Shown piece after piece: positions 9,501 to 18,232 of a stretch of DNA of 64,000 bases. The DNA comes from Marinobacter subterrani (GTDB lineage Bacteria; Pseudomonadota; Gammaproteobacteria; Pseudomonadales; Oleiphilaceae). Position 1 is the stretch's first letter. The number at the start of each line of letters is the position of its first letter. The stretch lies in NCBI RefSeq assembly GCF_001045555.1, contig NZ_LFBU01000001.1, positions 1,674,001 to 1,738,000 of the forward strand. The letters are read 5' to 3'. Both the position numbers and the translations under genes were made by a program. Below the pieces are notes generated by a model. That model saw only the letters and a list, made by a program, of their open reading frames with translations. It did no database searches and was not told where the DNA came from.

Positions 9501-9948
9501 GTACAAGTCTGATCAGACCAACGTTATCGAAGCCGCCAACACTCAGCTGAACAGCGCGTTCCCGGACTATCTGGCGGGTGCGCTGCCGCTCTCGGAAGAG
9601 CTGGGCGCGAAAAACGTGGTCTCCATCAGCGGCGGTGAAAAGGTCCTGGCGACTGACCTCGCCTACGGCAACCACGGCATGTTCGTACTGCCCTCTGAGA
9701 ACTCGGACATCAAGGACGATGCACAGCGCGCGGCAGACTTCCAGCGGCAGAGCGACGCCTTCAAAGAGTCGCTCCTCGAGACAGCGGAGTTCCTACTCAA
9801 CGATGGCACGCTGATGGGGCCGGTCGATGCCGACACTGGACGAATGGGCTCTCCGAGCACCACACCGATCCTTGACAGCCGCGACATCCCGAACGCCCAG
9901 GATGTTATCGACTCCGACAACACGGACGAGCTCAAGCAGTTAAACTGA
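6571..9948 (+). CDS. VolA/Pla-1-type surface lipoprotein lipase/phospholipase
   Basis: 1125 residues. It begins with a lipoprotein signal ending SSVGLTGC (Cys20) followed by a glycine/aspartate-rich linker, so it is probably anchored to the outer membrane. The N-terminal segment (IPNDLIFQGDD and the repeated interdomain blocks) matches the bacterial virulence-factor lipase N-terminal domain. The alpha/beta-hydrolase core follows: VVVFQHGITTDRSAAL holds the oxyanion region and VFMVGHSLGTVAATG carries the nucleophile elbow with Ser867. Family members release fatty acids from (lyso)phospholipids or triacylglycerols. Residues about 380-410 form a D/N-rich, dockerin-like calcium-binding stretch. 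RBS AGGAAAAGG precedes the ATG and a strong terminator follows at 9971. Confidence 0.88.
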   Translation: MFKKTLISLAVASSVGLTGCLSGGDEGANANPEYQISNPAIDGKVWPQFNPVTGQLPIPNDLIFQGDDLATVNVNEADGTFKVADSTPPVTTALNKLSGASTVAPIDIAMNGMIDADSVDGQPFVVDANGDLVLNSGVPIPNPKQNVFLLELDYASGDPLQALSLGEPPTIPLALPFVALKAGDTSQVTAANTVARAAVDQYKVSVVTQSDDEGEHSVIRINLLKPLDPKKRYLVVVTKDVTAGGEQIIASPSYANATDATQPLGSSNLEPVRKIINSFWEPVAENYFGLTNSSRAANSLPALSAKDIAFSISLTTSADEEILPYMAQPNKWFTDQLRSVIRLGAVRKVAGAASVLSKVSGGMALEDVLKSMRKSAKEVGPNDTNGNGVIDALDFDFNGDNNLTPADFNLSSTGDTASSPFNYYDVQAAIAAAEGAFPPPALSAALPTLFGSGAPCDTGFDTGTTCGGTALAGNYASLLPSIGDKSASVSLPALSSGSIAALLTPAVSSVTGSSTALVLQGSISIPYFLGVPSGSDGSTINTSTWTANHALAEKLNQDFGALGLQLAQGVKSPLTGDYASDAVNYLFPFPAKTGTTDQKIPMLVMLPRPGVATDGGAFTWDGSSQLPVVVFQHGITTDRSAALSVGSTLTSQGYGVVAIDLPLHGIDAQDQSDKTSGTAQEQQALASALLKGFDSQSGGAVPSQNTSANVTALISQTYLSQVIAFLQAAPYSCTSSDPATIAGGGGGCANSTVDALAAKFVGFAIGAQNSVKNYTSVIPGIARTSFERHFNFTADASGNPTAMNFDTGVGSSGSLYINLQNFFNSRDKNLESQIDLVNLVASLGGIKPTGSSGPIFDPNNVFMVGHSLGTVAATGAAATLNQSTDLPDVVGTVLYAPASGITRMLENSPSFASLILNGLAAKGVEQGSANYETFMRVVQNAIDPADPINLADDLAGSGKGVLAFNVVGTEDGNGNTLYKSDQTNVIEAANTQLNSAFPDYLAGALPLSEELGAKNVVSISGGEKVLATDLAYGNHGMFVLPSENSDIKDDAQRAADFQRQSDAFKESLLETAEFLLNDGTLMGPVDADTGRMGSPSTTPILDSRDIPNAQDVIDSDNTDELKQLN

Positions 9949-9970
9949 TTGACACAGCGAAGACCTTTAA

Positions 9971-9997
9971 GCCCTCACCCCAGGTGAGGGCTTTTTT
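9971..9997 (+). terminator. Intrinsic terminator of the lipase gene
   Basis: A 9-bp perfect stem GCCCTCACC / GGTGAGGGC (9971-9979 with 9983-9991) closes a CCA loop and is followed by six T. It ends 22 bp after the lipase stop. Confidence 0.92.
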
Positions 9998-10006
9998 ATT
10001 CCGGAT

Positions 10007-10582
10007 TCACCGAGCCCCAAACCGAATCGCACACCCCAACTGCCGCTGCATCACCCCACCCCCCCGATCCGCCTCAACCACCATGCCCCTCGCCTTCAAC
10101 TGCGGATGCTCCGCCGCTTCGGAAATGGTCAGCACCGGTTCAACACAGGCATCCTGCCCGGCGAAAATCGACTGCCATTCTGCAAGATCCTTGTCCCGGA
10201 TCTTCCCGGCGATCGCCTCTTTCAGGGCTTTCTGGTCAAACGCCTTCTGACTGAGCGCCAGACCTTTCATCTCCGACAGACCAAGCGTGTCGCACAACCG
10301 GGCAGAAAACTGAGGTTCGAGGCTGCCAACAGACAACCAGCGTTCATCCCGGGTCTGGTAATAGTCGTAGAAGGATCCGCCGTTAAGCAGGCCGGCCTCC
10401 GGCTTCTGCTCGACACCACCAGCCAGGCATGCGGCACCGGCCATGGCGTTCAGTGCAAACGCCGCATCGGTCATGCTGATATCAATAAACTGCCCTTCCC
10501 CGGTCTGCTGGCGCTGGATTACGGCTGCCAGGATGCCCATCACGGCCTGGTGCGATGATCCACCCGCCACATCCCCAATCTG
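10007..10582 (-). pseudogene. Truncated CaiB/BaiF family CoA-transferase (alpha-methylacyl-CoA racemase type) remnant
   Basis: This frame matches the intact caiB-like gene at 13554-14675 almost throughout, for example TGEGQF(I/V)DISMTDAAFALNAM and the block from SVGSLEPQFSARLC to SEAAEHPQLKAR. It begins only at the equivalent of residue about 166 (QI-DVAGGS) and ends early after AIRFGAR, so it lacks the N-terminal CoA-binding half, with the catalytic His of the AGHDINY motif, and the last 25 residues. A GTG inside the frame could start a 187-residue product, but half the enzyme is gone. At 10582 the sequence changes abruptly into a piece of an araC gene. It is best read as debris of a second copy of the caiB/araC locus. 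Confidence 0.88.
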
Positions 10583-10782
10583 GTGACCAGTTCAGCCACC
10601 TGAGACAGGTATTCTGGAACCTGAAGGGCGACGCGTTCGTGGGCCTGGGGCCAAGACATGCACGGACAGGCACCTTTGCCACCATGTGTGAACTGGTGAT
10701 TGACTGCCCTCCCCTGGAATCGGTGTACCGGCAGACTTTCCAGTTTTCGCGGCTGGAGGGTGTATATGCCCTAAGCTGAAAG
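10582..10782 (+). pseudogene. Internal fragment of an AraC-family regulator gene
   Basis: From 10582 to about 10755 the plus-strand frame (DQFSHLRQVFWNLKGDAFVGLG onwards) matches residues about 52-110 of the AraC regulator encoded at 14849-15880, which has DQFSHLMQVLWNRMGDEF. Similarity stops after QFSRL and the frame ends at a stop soon after. It lacks the N-terminus, most of the effector domain and the whole DNA-binding domain, so it cannot be a functional regulator. It abuts the caiB remnant in the same divergent orientation as the intact pair. Confidence 0.88.
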
Positions 10783-10811
10783 TGCAGGTCGAATCTCCCC
10801 TGCTTAAAAAC

Positions 10812-13439
10812 CTACTGAGAAATCACCGTCTCGCCCTGGGGCAAGAGGTTGGCCTCTATCTCCCGCTCGGTAAACGGAATCTGGCGGTATTCCTTATTGG
10901 CGTACTGCACGCTCTGATCACTGAAATAGGGCGACATGGCATCGGTGGACTGGGAGTAACTAACGAGCCCGTAGGCTTCGGGGCCGTGATCGGTAAACTC
11001 CAGGCCAAAATGCCAACTGGTACCCCGGGCCATGAGCCAGCCGTCTATACCCTCTGACCCATCAGACAACCCGGCCGTGTTAGCAATCACCTCCGGGGCA
11101 ATCCGCGGGAACCGGGTGTCTTCGGCGAATTCGCTGGTGACCACACCTACGGCATTGAAGGTGCCGTCGATGTTGCCGTCACCTCCGTGCCAGGGGATTG
11201 GCTGTATCTGGAAGACCGGCATTGCGCCACTGCCCGGGGCTACCCCGCCAGAGGGTCGATAATATTGAAGGTCACCCAGCGGCTCGTCAGGCCCAATCCC
11301 CTGGGATTGCAAAGCGAGCACGCCGCTGGCAAGCGACTGCAGCATGGTATCGTTCGGGGTTCCCGCATTCTCCCGGGCGGGATCAGCGGGGGTTTCCACC
11401 GGGTTCTCCGGGTTGAAAGGCGTGGTCAGGTCTGTGTCCATCACGTTTATGTAATTTGCCATGAAGACCCGGAAAATATGGGCGCCGACGCTGTCGCTGT
11501 TGTACAGCCCATCCCACCCCTGCAATGCCTGGCACCAGGAAGACAGATCAACGCCGTTGACCGGTGTCGAACCGATTGCCTCACACCGCTGCCGAAGTTC
11601 TGGGAGGAACTGCTCCGCGTACCAGGCACGGTTGTTCCAGATAACACCGATCAGCTCCTGCGCATTGAACTTGCCGTCCTGGCCCGCCGGAAGAGGTGCA
11701 GCGGGGAAGCCGGGCGCCATCGGATTCTGAAGCATTTTGAGCCCCAGCCGGGTGCGGGCATTGATCGGCGCCCGCTCCTCTCCGAAAAGCGGAGAAAAGC
11801 CGGTCAGGAACTCTGCGGGATTGGTGGACCAGTAGCTGCTGTTCGAGTTCTGCACCCAGTCCGTGCGCACCAGCTTGGGCTTCTGGTCATAGGGCACCAA
11901 CGGCCCGCATTCGGTGTCCACCCAGTCTTCGGTTGACGTGCTGCCATCCAGCAACGTTACGCCCTCGTCAAACAGCATCCGATATAACGGGCTTCCGGCC
12001 CGGCGTGCGTTCACAAGCGCTATCGCCTGCTCGGAGAGGTTAGGCACTGAACTGCTATCGATATAGAAGGCATTGCCCTTGGCGTCGGCGTAGGTGGTGT
12101 TGGTCCAGAGTGTGGAGCCGCAATTCTGGAACACGCGCTGGAACTGGTTGAGGTTATTGGCCCGGCTCATTTGCAACCAGGTATCCAGGAGGCCTCCGGT
12201 GTTGGCGTTGGCATCCCGGTAGGTCATCGCCACCGGGCTCTGCGGGTTCAGGGCGCCGCTGTCGCCCCACGCCGGCAGATTGCGGTCTATGGCATTGGCG
12301 GCGATCATAGGGCCGTACTCGGAGAAATAGAATTCCCGCTCCAGCACCACAGGCTCACTCATCCCCATATCCACTTCGATCTGATAGGTCTCCGTTCGTA
12401 TGGGCGTTTCCACGCCATCTTTCACATAGGTCAGGTTGTCGCCTGCTTTCAACACCAACTCGTACCAGGTGAAGCGACGACTGGTCGATACCGTATGGGA
12501 CCAGGCCAGTGTCTCATTGAAGTTGATCAGTGGAATGGCCGTACCAAGAAGGCCAGCCCCGTGAACATTCAGATAGCCGGGAACGGTCATCTGAACCTCG
12601 TATAACCGCCGGGGACCGGTGTAGGGAAAGTGCGGGTTGGCCAGGAGTGCGCCCCGCCCCTGCTCGGTCATGGTCTTGCCCAGGCCCCAGGCATTGCTGG
12701 CGAGCCCCATATCGGCGATCTTCTCAATTGATCCGGCGCCTGCCCGGGCCGTGGCCACCACCTGGCGTTTCAGCTTTTCAAGGGTCTCCGACTCCGTGAC
12801 GGAGGCCACCACCCTCGGCGCGGGACTTACGCCAGGGGGCACGGCAAGAAACAGAGCCCCCGTCGCAAACTGCTCTCCGCTGGCGTACTGGCCAATCAAA
12901 CGATAATGCGCAAGCAAGTCTACCGGCGTGATCTCGGTTACCCAAGGTTGATCACGGCATTCACTCGGAAGATCCCCGGGCGCGGTTTCCCTTACATACC
13001 GGTTGTAGCCTTCGGCAAAACCCTCGGTTAATGCACGGCTTTCGTCACTCAGCGTGCGATATTCCCGCTCGGCACCACTGTATATGCCCTGCGCCTTGTA
13101 GCTGAAATCATTAATGATGTTCAGCCCTACGCCCAGTGCAGTGTCTGGCCCCGGGCCAAAATACCTGGCGCGCTCACTGCGTGCTTTGACGATCGCTTCA
13201 GCCAACACACAGACATTATCCTGCGCCTGGGCATAGCCATGGCCGAAGGCTGCAGACTTCAGGTTATCGGCGGTGATATGGGGCACCCCACCGGTGGTCC
13301 GGCGGATGGTGGCCTCAAGCTTTCCGTCCACCGGAAAAAGCTTGGCTTCAAAACAGGCTGTCAGTAATGCACTTCCAGCGAACAGCACAGCAAGACCGAA
13401 AGCCCGGCGTGAGCGGTCAGATATCGTCCTGATCTTCAT
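10812..13439 (-). CDS. Penicillin acylase/acyl-homoserine-lactone acylase family Ntn hydrolase, lipoprotein
   Basis: 875 residues. A lipobox SALLTAC places the modified Cys at residue 29, so the precursor is probably a periplasmic lipoprotein. Family features are GVPHITADN near residue 51, GYAQAQDNVC near residue 68 and LASNAWGLG, where Ser248 is the expected autocatalytic N-terminal nucleophile after removal of a spacer. The beta-chain block ALLANPHFPYTGP follows. Members hydrolyse amide bonds of penicillins, cephalosporins, N-acyl-homoserine lactones or other acylated amines; substrate cannot be told here. It lies between the decayed and the intact copies of caiB, 114 bp downstream of the intact one and on the same strand. 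Confidence 0.88.
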   Translation of the reverse strand: MKIRTISDRSRRAFGLAVLFAGSALLTACFEAKLFPVDGKLEATIRRTTGGVPHITADNLKSAAFGHGYAQAQDNVCVLAEAIVKARSERARYFGPGPDTALGVGLNIINDFSYKAQGIYSGAEREYRTLSDESRALTEGFAEGYNRYVRETAPGDLPSECRDQPWVTEITPVDLLAHYRLIGQYASGEQFATGALFLAVPPGVSPAPRVVASVTESETLEKLKRQVVATARAGAGSIEKIADMGLASNAWGLGKTMTEQGRGALLANPHFPYTGPRRLYEVQMTVPGYLNVHGAGLLGTAIPLINFNETLAWSHTVSTSRRFTWYELVLKAGDNLTYVKDGVETPIRTETYQIEVDMGMSEPVVLEREFYFSEYGPMIAANAIDRNLPAWGDSGALNPQSPVAMTYRDANANTGGLLDTWLQMSRANNLNQFQRVFQNCGSTLWTNTTYADAKGNAFYIDSSSVPNLSEQAIALVNARRAGSPLYRMLFDEGVTLLDGSTSTEDWVDTECGPLVPYDQKPKLVRTDWVQNSNSSYWSTNPAEFLTGFSPLFGEERAPINARTRLGLKMLQNPMAPGFPAAPLPAGQDGKFNAQELIGVIWNNRAWYAEQFLPELRQRCEAIGSTPVNGVDLSSWCQALQGWDGLYNSDSVGAHIFRVFMANYINVMDTDLTTPFNPENPVETPADPARENAGTPNDTMLQSLASGVLALQSQGIGPDEPLGDLQYYRPSGGVAPGSGAMPVFQIQPIPWHGGDGNIDGTFNAVGVVTSEFAEDTRFPRIAPEVIANTAGLSDGSEGIDGWLMARGTSWHFGLEFTDHGPEAYGLVSYSQSTDAMSPYFSDQSVQYANKEYRQIPFTEREIEANLLPQGETVISQ

Positions 13440-13553
13440 GGCGTCATCCTTGATACAAGTTGTCTATAAATTCACCGTTATGGTGTTATTAATAAAATTA
13501 GCAGAGCCCATCCGTTAGGCCAGAATAGTGAATGGGTTTTTACGCCGGGCACG

Positions 13554-14675
13554 TCATAAATAGTCGGCGTTGTCCGCTCCCAACTTCCTGCCAATCCACC
13601 GCGCCTCGGCCTCTGTTTTCTCAAACTTGATCGGGAAACCAATCTGCTTCTGCTGGGTTCCATCGCCCCGGTCAACGCCGATCACCATGTCCCGCGCCTT
13701 CAACTGCGGATGCTCCGCCGCCTCGGAAATGGTCAGAACGGGTTCCACGCAAGCGTCCTGGCCGGAAAAAATCGCTTGCCAGTCGGCCACCGACTTCGCA
13801 GCAATTTTTTCCTTCAATGCGGCTTTGAGCTGTTGCTGGTGTTCCGGTTTCTGGCTCGTGGCATAGCTCGCCATATCCGGGATTCCCAAGGTTTCGCAAA
13901 GACGGGCGGAAAACTGGGGTTCCAGGCTACCAACCGACAACCAGCGGCCATCGCTGGTCTGGTAGTAGTCGTAGAAGGAGCCACCGTTAAGCAAGGTACT
14001 TTCCGGTTTCTGCTCCTGGCCGCCAGCCAGGCATGCGGCGCCCGACATGGCGTTCAGCGCAAATGCCGCATCGGTCATGCTGATATCAACAAACTGCCCT
14101 TCTCCAGTCTGCTGCCTGTGGATGACCGCCGCCAGTATGCCCATGACTGCGTGATGGGAGCCGCCTGCCACATCGGCAATCTGAATGCCCATCGGCGGTG
14201 GCCCGCTGTCGGCACGGCCGCAGTGGCTGCTTACACCCGCCAGGGAAAGGTAATTGATGTCATGCCCGGCGCGGTTCCGATAGGGGCCGGTCTGGCCGTA
14301 GCCGGTGATAGCACAGTAGATAAGATCCGGCCTGACCGCCTTCAGAGCCTCGTAACCAATGCCGAGACGGTCCATCACGCCCGGTCGAAACTGCTCGATG
14401 ACGATGTCATAGCCTTTTATCAATTCGAGGATCTTTTCGGCACTCCCTTCTTCTTTAAGGTTGAGCCCGATAGACATCTTGCCACGGTTCAGAAAACTGT
14501 GGGCCGTGCTCACGCCCGCATCGTGAGGCGGCATAACCCGGGTCAGATCGACCCGATCCGGCGCCTCCACCCGCAATACCTCCGCCCCCATATCCGCCAG
14601 CAGCATGGTGGCGTAGGGCCCGGGCAATAAGGTGCTGAAGTCCAGAACTTTCAGTGAGGTGAGCGGACCGGCCAT
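13554..14675 (-). CDS. CaiB/BaiF (class III) CoA-transferase family, alpha-methylacyl-CoA racemase-like
   Basis: 373 residues. The start has GGAGATTACC before the ATG. Family landmarks are LDFSTLLPGPYATMLLADMG at the N-terminus, RGKMSIGLNLK near residue 70 and GYGQTGPYRNRAGHDINYLS near residue 125. The AGHDINY motif, with its catalytic His and a downstream Asp, is typical of alpha-methylacyl-CoA racemases, which epimerise 2-methyl-branched acyl-CoAs for beta-oxidation. Divergently transcribed from an AraC-type regulator, as in the damaged copy at 10007-10782, which suggests the regulator controls it. Substrate could also be another acyl-CoA. Confidence 0.87.
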   Translation of the reverse strand: MAGPLTSLKVLDFSTLLPGPYATMLLADMGAEVLRVEAPDRVDLTRVMPPHDAGVSTAHSFLNRGKMSIGLNLKEEGSAEKILELIKGYDIVIEQFRPGVMDRLGIGYEALKAVRPDLIYCAITGYGQTGPYRNRAGHDINYLSLAGVSSHCGRADSGPPPMGIQIADVAGGSHHAVMGILAAVIHRQQTGEGQFVDISMTDAAFALNAMSGAACLAGGQEQKPESTLLNGGSFYDYYQTSDGRWLSVGSLEPQFSARLCETLGIPDMASYATSQKPEHQQQLKAALKEKIAAKSVADWQAIFSGQDACVEPVLTISEAAEHPQLKARDMVIGVDRGDGTQQKQIGFPIKFEKTEAEARWIGRKLGADNADYL

Positions 14676-14848
14676 GGTAATCTCCTTTGATTGTCAGAAT
14701 GGGTATTGTTTTCTCCATGCTGCCCGGTTTTGCCTTTGGGGCCAACTGCCGGTTCCATCATTCCCATTGGCCGTTTCTGCCAGTCGGCTCTGTCGCCTTC
14801 GGTTGCATTGTTCTGCCGGGGTTTTATGATGGGTTTCGTTTTCATGGA

Positions 14849-15880
14849 ATGGCGAGCGTGATGTCTGATCTGACGGTTTCGAAGCACTTTGTTCAGGCCG
14901 CCCTGGTGGGTGCCGAGAGGCTCCGTTTTGATACCCGAGAGATGCTTCTGGAAGCAGGTATTTCTCCGGATTTGCTCCGGATTGAGATGGCCAGGGTCAG
15001 CAGTGATCAGTTCAGCCACCTGATGCAGGTACTCTGGAACCGGATGGGCGACGAATTCATGGGCCTTGGCCCCCGGCAGGCCCGGACGGGCACGTTTGCG
15101 ACCATGTGCGCGCTGGTCATGGACTGCCCCAACCTGGAATCCGTGTATCGCCAGGCCTTCCAGTTTTCCCGCCTGTTCGAGCCCATGGTCACGATGGAGC
15201 TTGAAATCGGGGAGGACAAGGCGCAACTGGTTACCCGGATTGAGGGGGAGATTCACGACCCCTGCTTTTTCCTGAGGGAAAGCATCCTGGTGATCTGGCA
15301 CCGACTGGGCAGTTGGCTGATCGGGCAGCCGGTTGAGCTGGTGAAAGCCGAGTTTGATTACCCGCGGCCGCCCCACGGCGATGAATACCGGCACATTTTC
15401 CATTGCCCACTGGCGTTCGAGTCGGATAAAACCGCCCTCACCTTTGACAAGCGATTCCTCTCGGCACCGGTGATCCGTGACAGGCCCGAGATGCGGCAGT
15501 TCCTGAAAACCTCGCCCGCCGATCTGTTATCCCGCCCCGATGAAAGCAATACGTTTACCGGACGCATCCGGGCGTTGATCGGCCGGGATTTCTCAAAACC
15601 GCTGCCGGATTTCGAATGGATTGCGGCCGAACTCCACACCAGCCCGCAGACTCTGCGGCGGCGGCTGAAACAGGAAAATACTTCGTTCCAGGAGATCAAG
15701 GATCTGTTGCGCCGGGACATGGCGATTTACTACCTGAGCCGGCATGAACTTCCCATCAATGACATCGCCGCGAAGGTGGGATTCACCGAGCCCTCAACCT
15801 TCCACCGCGCCTTCAAGAAATGGACCGGGGTAACACCGGGCGCTTACCGGGAAGGCGAGAGAGGCAACCTTCCCGCCTGA
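14849..15880 (+). CDS. AraC-family transcriptional regulator with N-terminal arabinose-binding-like domain
   Basis: 343 residues from the ATG at 14849; a second ATG at 14861 (MSDLTVSKHF) is equally possible, and an in-frame ATG at 14687 only adds a sequence unlike the family. The N-terminal 200 residues (VQAALVGAERL, LGPRQARTGTFATMCALVMD) match the PF12625-like effector domain found in regulators of fatty-acid and lipid genes. The C-terminal AraC helix-turn-helix pair is at about 250-335, with RRRLKQENTSFQEIKD and AAKVGFTEPSTFHRAFKKW. It lies 173 bp from the divergent caiB-like gene and probably regulates it. Confidence 0.88.
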   Translation: MASVMSDLTVSKHFVQAALVGAERLRFDTREMLLEAGISPDLLRIEMARVSSDQFSHLMQVLWNRMGDEFMGLGPRQARTGTFATMCALVMDCPNLESVYRQAFQFSRLFEPMVTMELEIGEDKAQLVTRIEGEIHDPCFFLRESILVIWHRLGSWLIGQPVELVKAEFDYPRPPHGDEYRHIFHCPLAFESDKTALTFDKRFLSAPVIRDRPEMRQFLKTSPADLLSRPDESNTFTGRIRALIGRDFSKPLPDFEWIAAELHTSPQTLRRRLKQENTSFQEIKDLLRRDMAIYYLSRHELPINDIAAKVGFTEPSTFHRAFKKWTGVTPGAYREGERGNLPA

Positions 15881-15890
15881 TTCAGTAATC

Positions 15891-16736
15891 CTATTGCGTC
15901 TGGGTGCTACGGATAAGGAGCCCGAGTGTGTCGGCGATGTCCCGGGCATATTCCCGGTTCAGGGCAAGCTGGAACAGCCGGGAACCATCTCTGGGATCGT
16001 ATACCCAACAGGTTGATACGGCAGGCTCACAGCGCCATTCCACTTGCGGGTTAATGCCGAAAACCGGGATCGATTCGGTGCTTCGTACAACCCGACCGTC
16101 GTCGCCGCGCCGCACTTCCTGAATCTGGAGTTCACCGCCCAGAACGCTCACCCGATATTCCACGTCGGCGGGCCGATCAAGCCGGACCACCGTCTGGTCC
16201 TGCCGCCAGCCCGCCAACTCCAGCAGGCTGTTGATGTGCAGCGTGAGCGCCTCGCGGTCTGAATCCGCCAGATAGAGCTTTCGAAGGGAAGCCACCCGGC
16301 CATCTCCTGCCGGCTTGATCACAGCAATCCTCTCCGGTTCACCGGCACCGGGAGCCGCCAGGGCACTTTCTTCTCTCGCCTTCTCAATATCGGTAATCAG
16401 CTGCAGGGATTCCTGGTAATGGCTTCCTTCGGCTCCCGCGCGGGTCACGTAGTTTTCCAGGGCTGCCTGGGCCTCATTGAGGTGAGACGAATGCTGCATT
16501 ACCCGGCCACGGTAGAAATAGTAATCGACCGGCTTGTCCCCTTTCAGTTGCTGCAACCGGTTCAGGTACTCGGCGGCCTCGCCCCATTTCTGCGCCTCTA
16601 CCGCTTCCTGCGTTGCCAGCATCAGTCTGCGGGTTTCATGCTCTGGCGCCAGCGCCAGTGCGTGCCCGGCCATAAGCACCGAGGCAAGGATGGCCCCACG
16701 GGCCAGCCGGCGACCTGTTCCAAACGATACTGACAT
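15891..16736 (-). CDS. Exported TPR-like protein of unknown function
   Basis: 281 residues with a Sec-type signal peptide (LARGAILASVLMAGHALALAP). Residues 30-120 form helical hairpins resembling tetratricopeptide repeats (EAQKWGEAAEYLNRL, YYFYRGRVMQHSSHLNEAQAALENYV). The C-terminal half is a beta-rich region with no family I recognise. It starts 5 bp after the rmuC stop, so the two are probably co-transcribed. Probable periplasmic protein; no catalytic motif seen. Confidence 0.7.
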   Translation of the reverse strand: MSVSFGTGRRLARGAILASVLMAGHALALAPEHETRRLMLATQEAVEAQKWGEAAEYLNRLQQLKGDKPVDYYFYRGRVMQHSSHLNEAQAALENYVTRAGAEGSHYQESLQLITDIEKAREESALAAPGAGEPERIAVIKPAGDGRVASLRKLYLADSDREALTLHINSLLELAGWRQDQTVVRLDRPADVEYRVSVLGGELQIQEVRRGDDGRVVRSTESIPVFGINPQVEWRCEPAVSTCWVYDPRDGSRLFQLALNREYARDIADTLGLLIRSTQTQ

Positions 16737-16741
16737 GGCTT

Positions 16742-18232
16742 TTACTCCTGCTTGTTATCCGCACCCACGGTCTGCTCTTCAGTATCAGGCAGATCAGCGT
16801 GATATGCGATTCCGGACTCTTCGCCGTCGTCCACTTCGGCCTGATCCATGATCGCTTTCGGTAATTCCTTTTTAACCCGAACGCCCAGTTCAACAAAGCG
16901 GTTTGCCTGGGAAATCAGGTTACCACGGCCCCTGGTCAGGGTGTTCATGGCCGAATCGTAGGATCCTTGTGCAGTATGCAGCTGGCTGCCCAGACGTTCC
17001 ATTGCCTCAACAAACACCCGCAGCTTGTCATACACCGCGCCCGCCCGTTCGGCAATACGCCGGGCGTTCTGGCTCTGGCGCTCGTACCGCCAGATGTTTT
17101 CAATAGTGCGCAGTGTGGCCAGCAGTGTGGTGGGTGTTACCACAATAATCTTTCGCTCGAAGGCTTCTGCGAATAGGTTCTCGTCCTGCTGAAAAGCTGC
17201 CACAAACGCCGGCTCTATGGGCATGAAAAGCAGTACGAAATCCGGCGAATGCAAACCATGGAGCTGGCTGTAATCTTTCTCGCTGAGGGTGCGGATATGG
17301 TTCCTGACCGCATCCACATGCTGCTTCAGGGCCTCGTCTCTTGCCTCGGTGTCTTCTTCCTCGATAACCCACCGCTGGTAGGCCACCAGCGAGACTTTGG
17401 AATCGACAATCAGGTTCCGGCTGTCAGGCAGGTGAACAATCACATCCGGCCGGTAGAGCTGGTTATCGCCATCCCGATAGCTCCCCTGGGTATCGTATTC
17501 AATCCCTTTCCTCAAGCCAGACTTTTCCAGAACCCGCTCAAGGATCAGCTCACCCCAGTTGCCCTGGATCTTCTTGTCGCCCTTCAGTGCACGAGTGAGA
17601 TTGGAGGCCTCCTCAGTAATCTGGCGGTTCAGATCCTGCAGCGATTTGATCTCACTGCGCAGGGCCTGCCGGTCCCGGGTTTCCGTGGTGTAAACGTCCT
17701 CCACCCGCTTCCGGAAGTCCTGTAACTGGTCCCTGAACGGGTTGAGCAGCGTATCCAGGCTGGTGCGTGTCTGCTGACTGAACCGCTCACTTTTCTGCTC
17801 AAAAATCCTGTTGGCCAGGTTCTCAAATTCCTGTTTCAGGGCGTCACGATTGCGTTCAAGCAACTCCAGTTTCTCGGTGGTGGACCGGCGCTCGTTGGCG
17901 AGCGTTACCTCCTGCTCCCGCAGGGAAACGCGAGCCTCTCCCAGCTCCCGGGCGAGTTGGTCCGCTTTTGCCTGCAGGCCCTGGCGCTCACGCTCCAGTT
18001 CACCGATTCGCTGCTTGCGGCCTTCCAGCTCTGACTCCGTTGCTGCCAACCGGTTCTCCAGGTTCGTCGCTTGCTGTCGCCAGTGTTCGATAGCCTGCTC
18101 ATCCCGCCGCCTGGCAGCCGCTCCCCTCAGCAATAGCCCGGCCAGCACGAGTGTCAGAATAATAAACCCGAGCACCAGCCCAGACATCAGGTCAGGCCGG
18201 GACAACATCCATTCCGTGATGGCTTCAGGCAC
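16742..18232 (-). CDS. rmuC: DNA recombination protein RmuC homologue
   Basis: 496 residues. An N-terminal membrane segment (LVLGFIILTLVLAGLLLRG) is followed by a long coiled coil to about residue 190 (ATESELEGRKQRIGELERER and similar heptads). The RmuC domain follows, with GNWGELILERVLEKSGLRKG, RPDVIVHLPDSRNLIVDSKV and FMPIEPAFVAAF. The family is related to restriction-endonuclease-like nucleases and limits inversions at short inverted repeats in E. coli. The start follows a 288-bp gap to the divergent small gene at 18521. Confidence 0.93.
   Translation of the reverse strand: MPEAITEWMLSRPDLMSGLVLGFIILTLVLAGLLLRGAAARRRDEQAIEHWRQQATNLENRLAATESELEGRKQRIGELERERQGLQAKADQLARELGEARVSLREQEVTLANERRSTTEKLELLERNRDALKQEFENLANRIFEQKSERFSQQTRTSLDTLLNPFRDQLQDFRKRVEDVYTTETRDRQALRSEIKSLQDLNRQITEEASNLTRALKGDKKIQGNWGELILERVLEKSGLRKGIEYDTQGSYRDGDNQLYRPDVIVHLPDSRNLIVDSKVSLVAYQRWVIEEEDTEARDEALKQHVDAVRNHIRTLSEKDYSQLHGLHSPDFVLLFMPIEPAFVAAFQQDENLFAEAFERKIIVVTPTTLLATLRTIENIWRYERQSQNARRIAERAGAVYDKLRVFVEAMERLGSQLHTAQGSYDSAMNTLTRGRGNLISQANRFVELGVRVKKELPKAIMDQAEVDDGEESGIAYHADLPDTEEQTVGADNKQE

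Noticed and set aside
10761..10772. TGTATATGCCCT shared with 13080-13091 inside the acylase gene
   Set aside because: Twelve bases near one breakpoint is too short to argue for recombination; it was treated as coincidence.
14687..14848. N-terminal extension of the AraC regulator
   Set aside because: The extra 54 residues are hydrophobic and unlike related regulators; the family start lies at 14849 or 14861.
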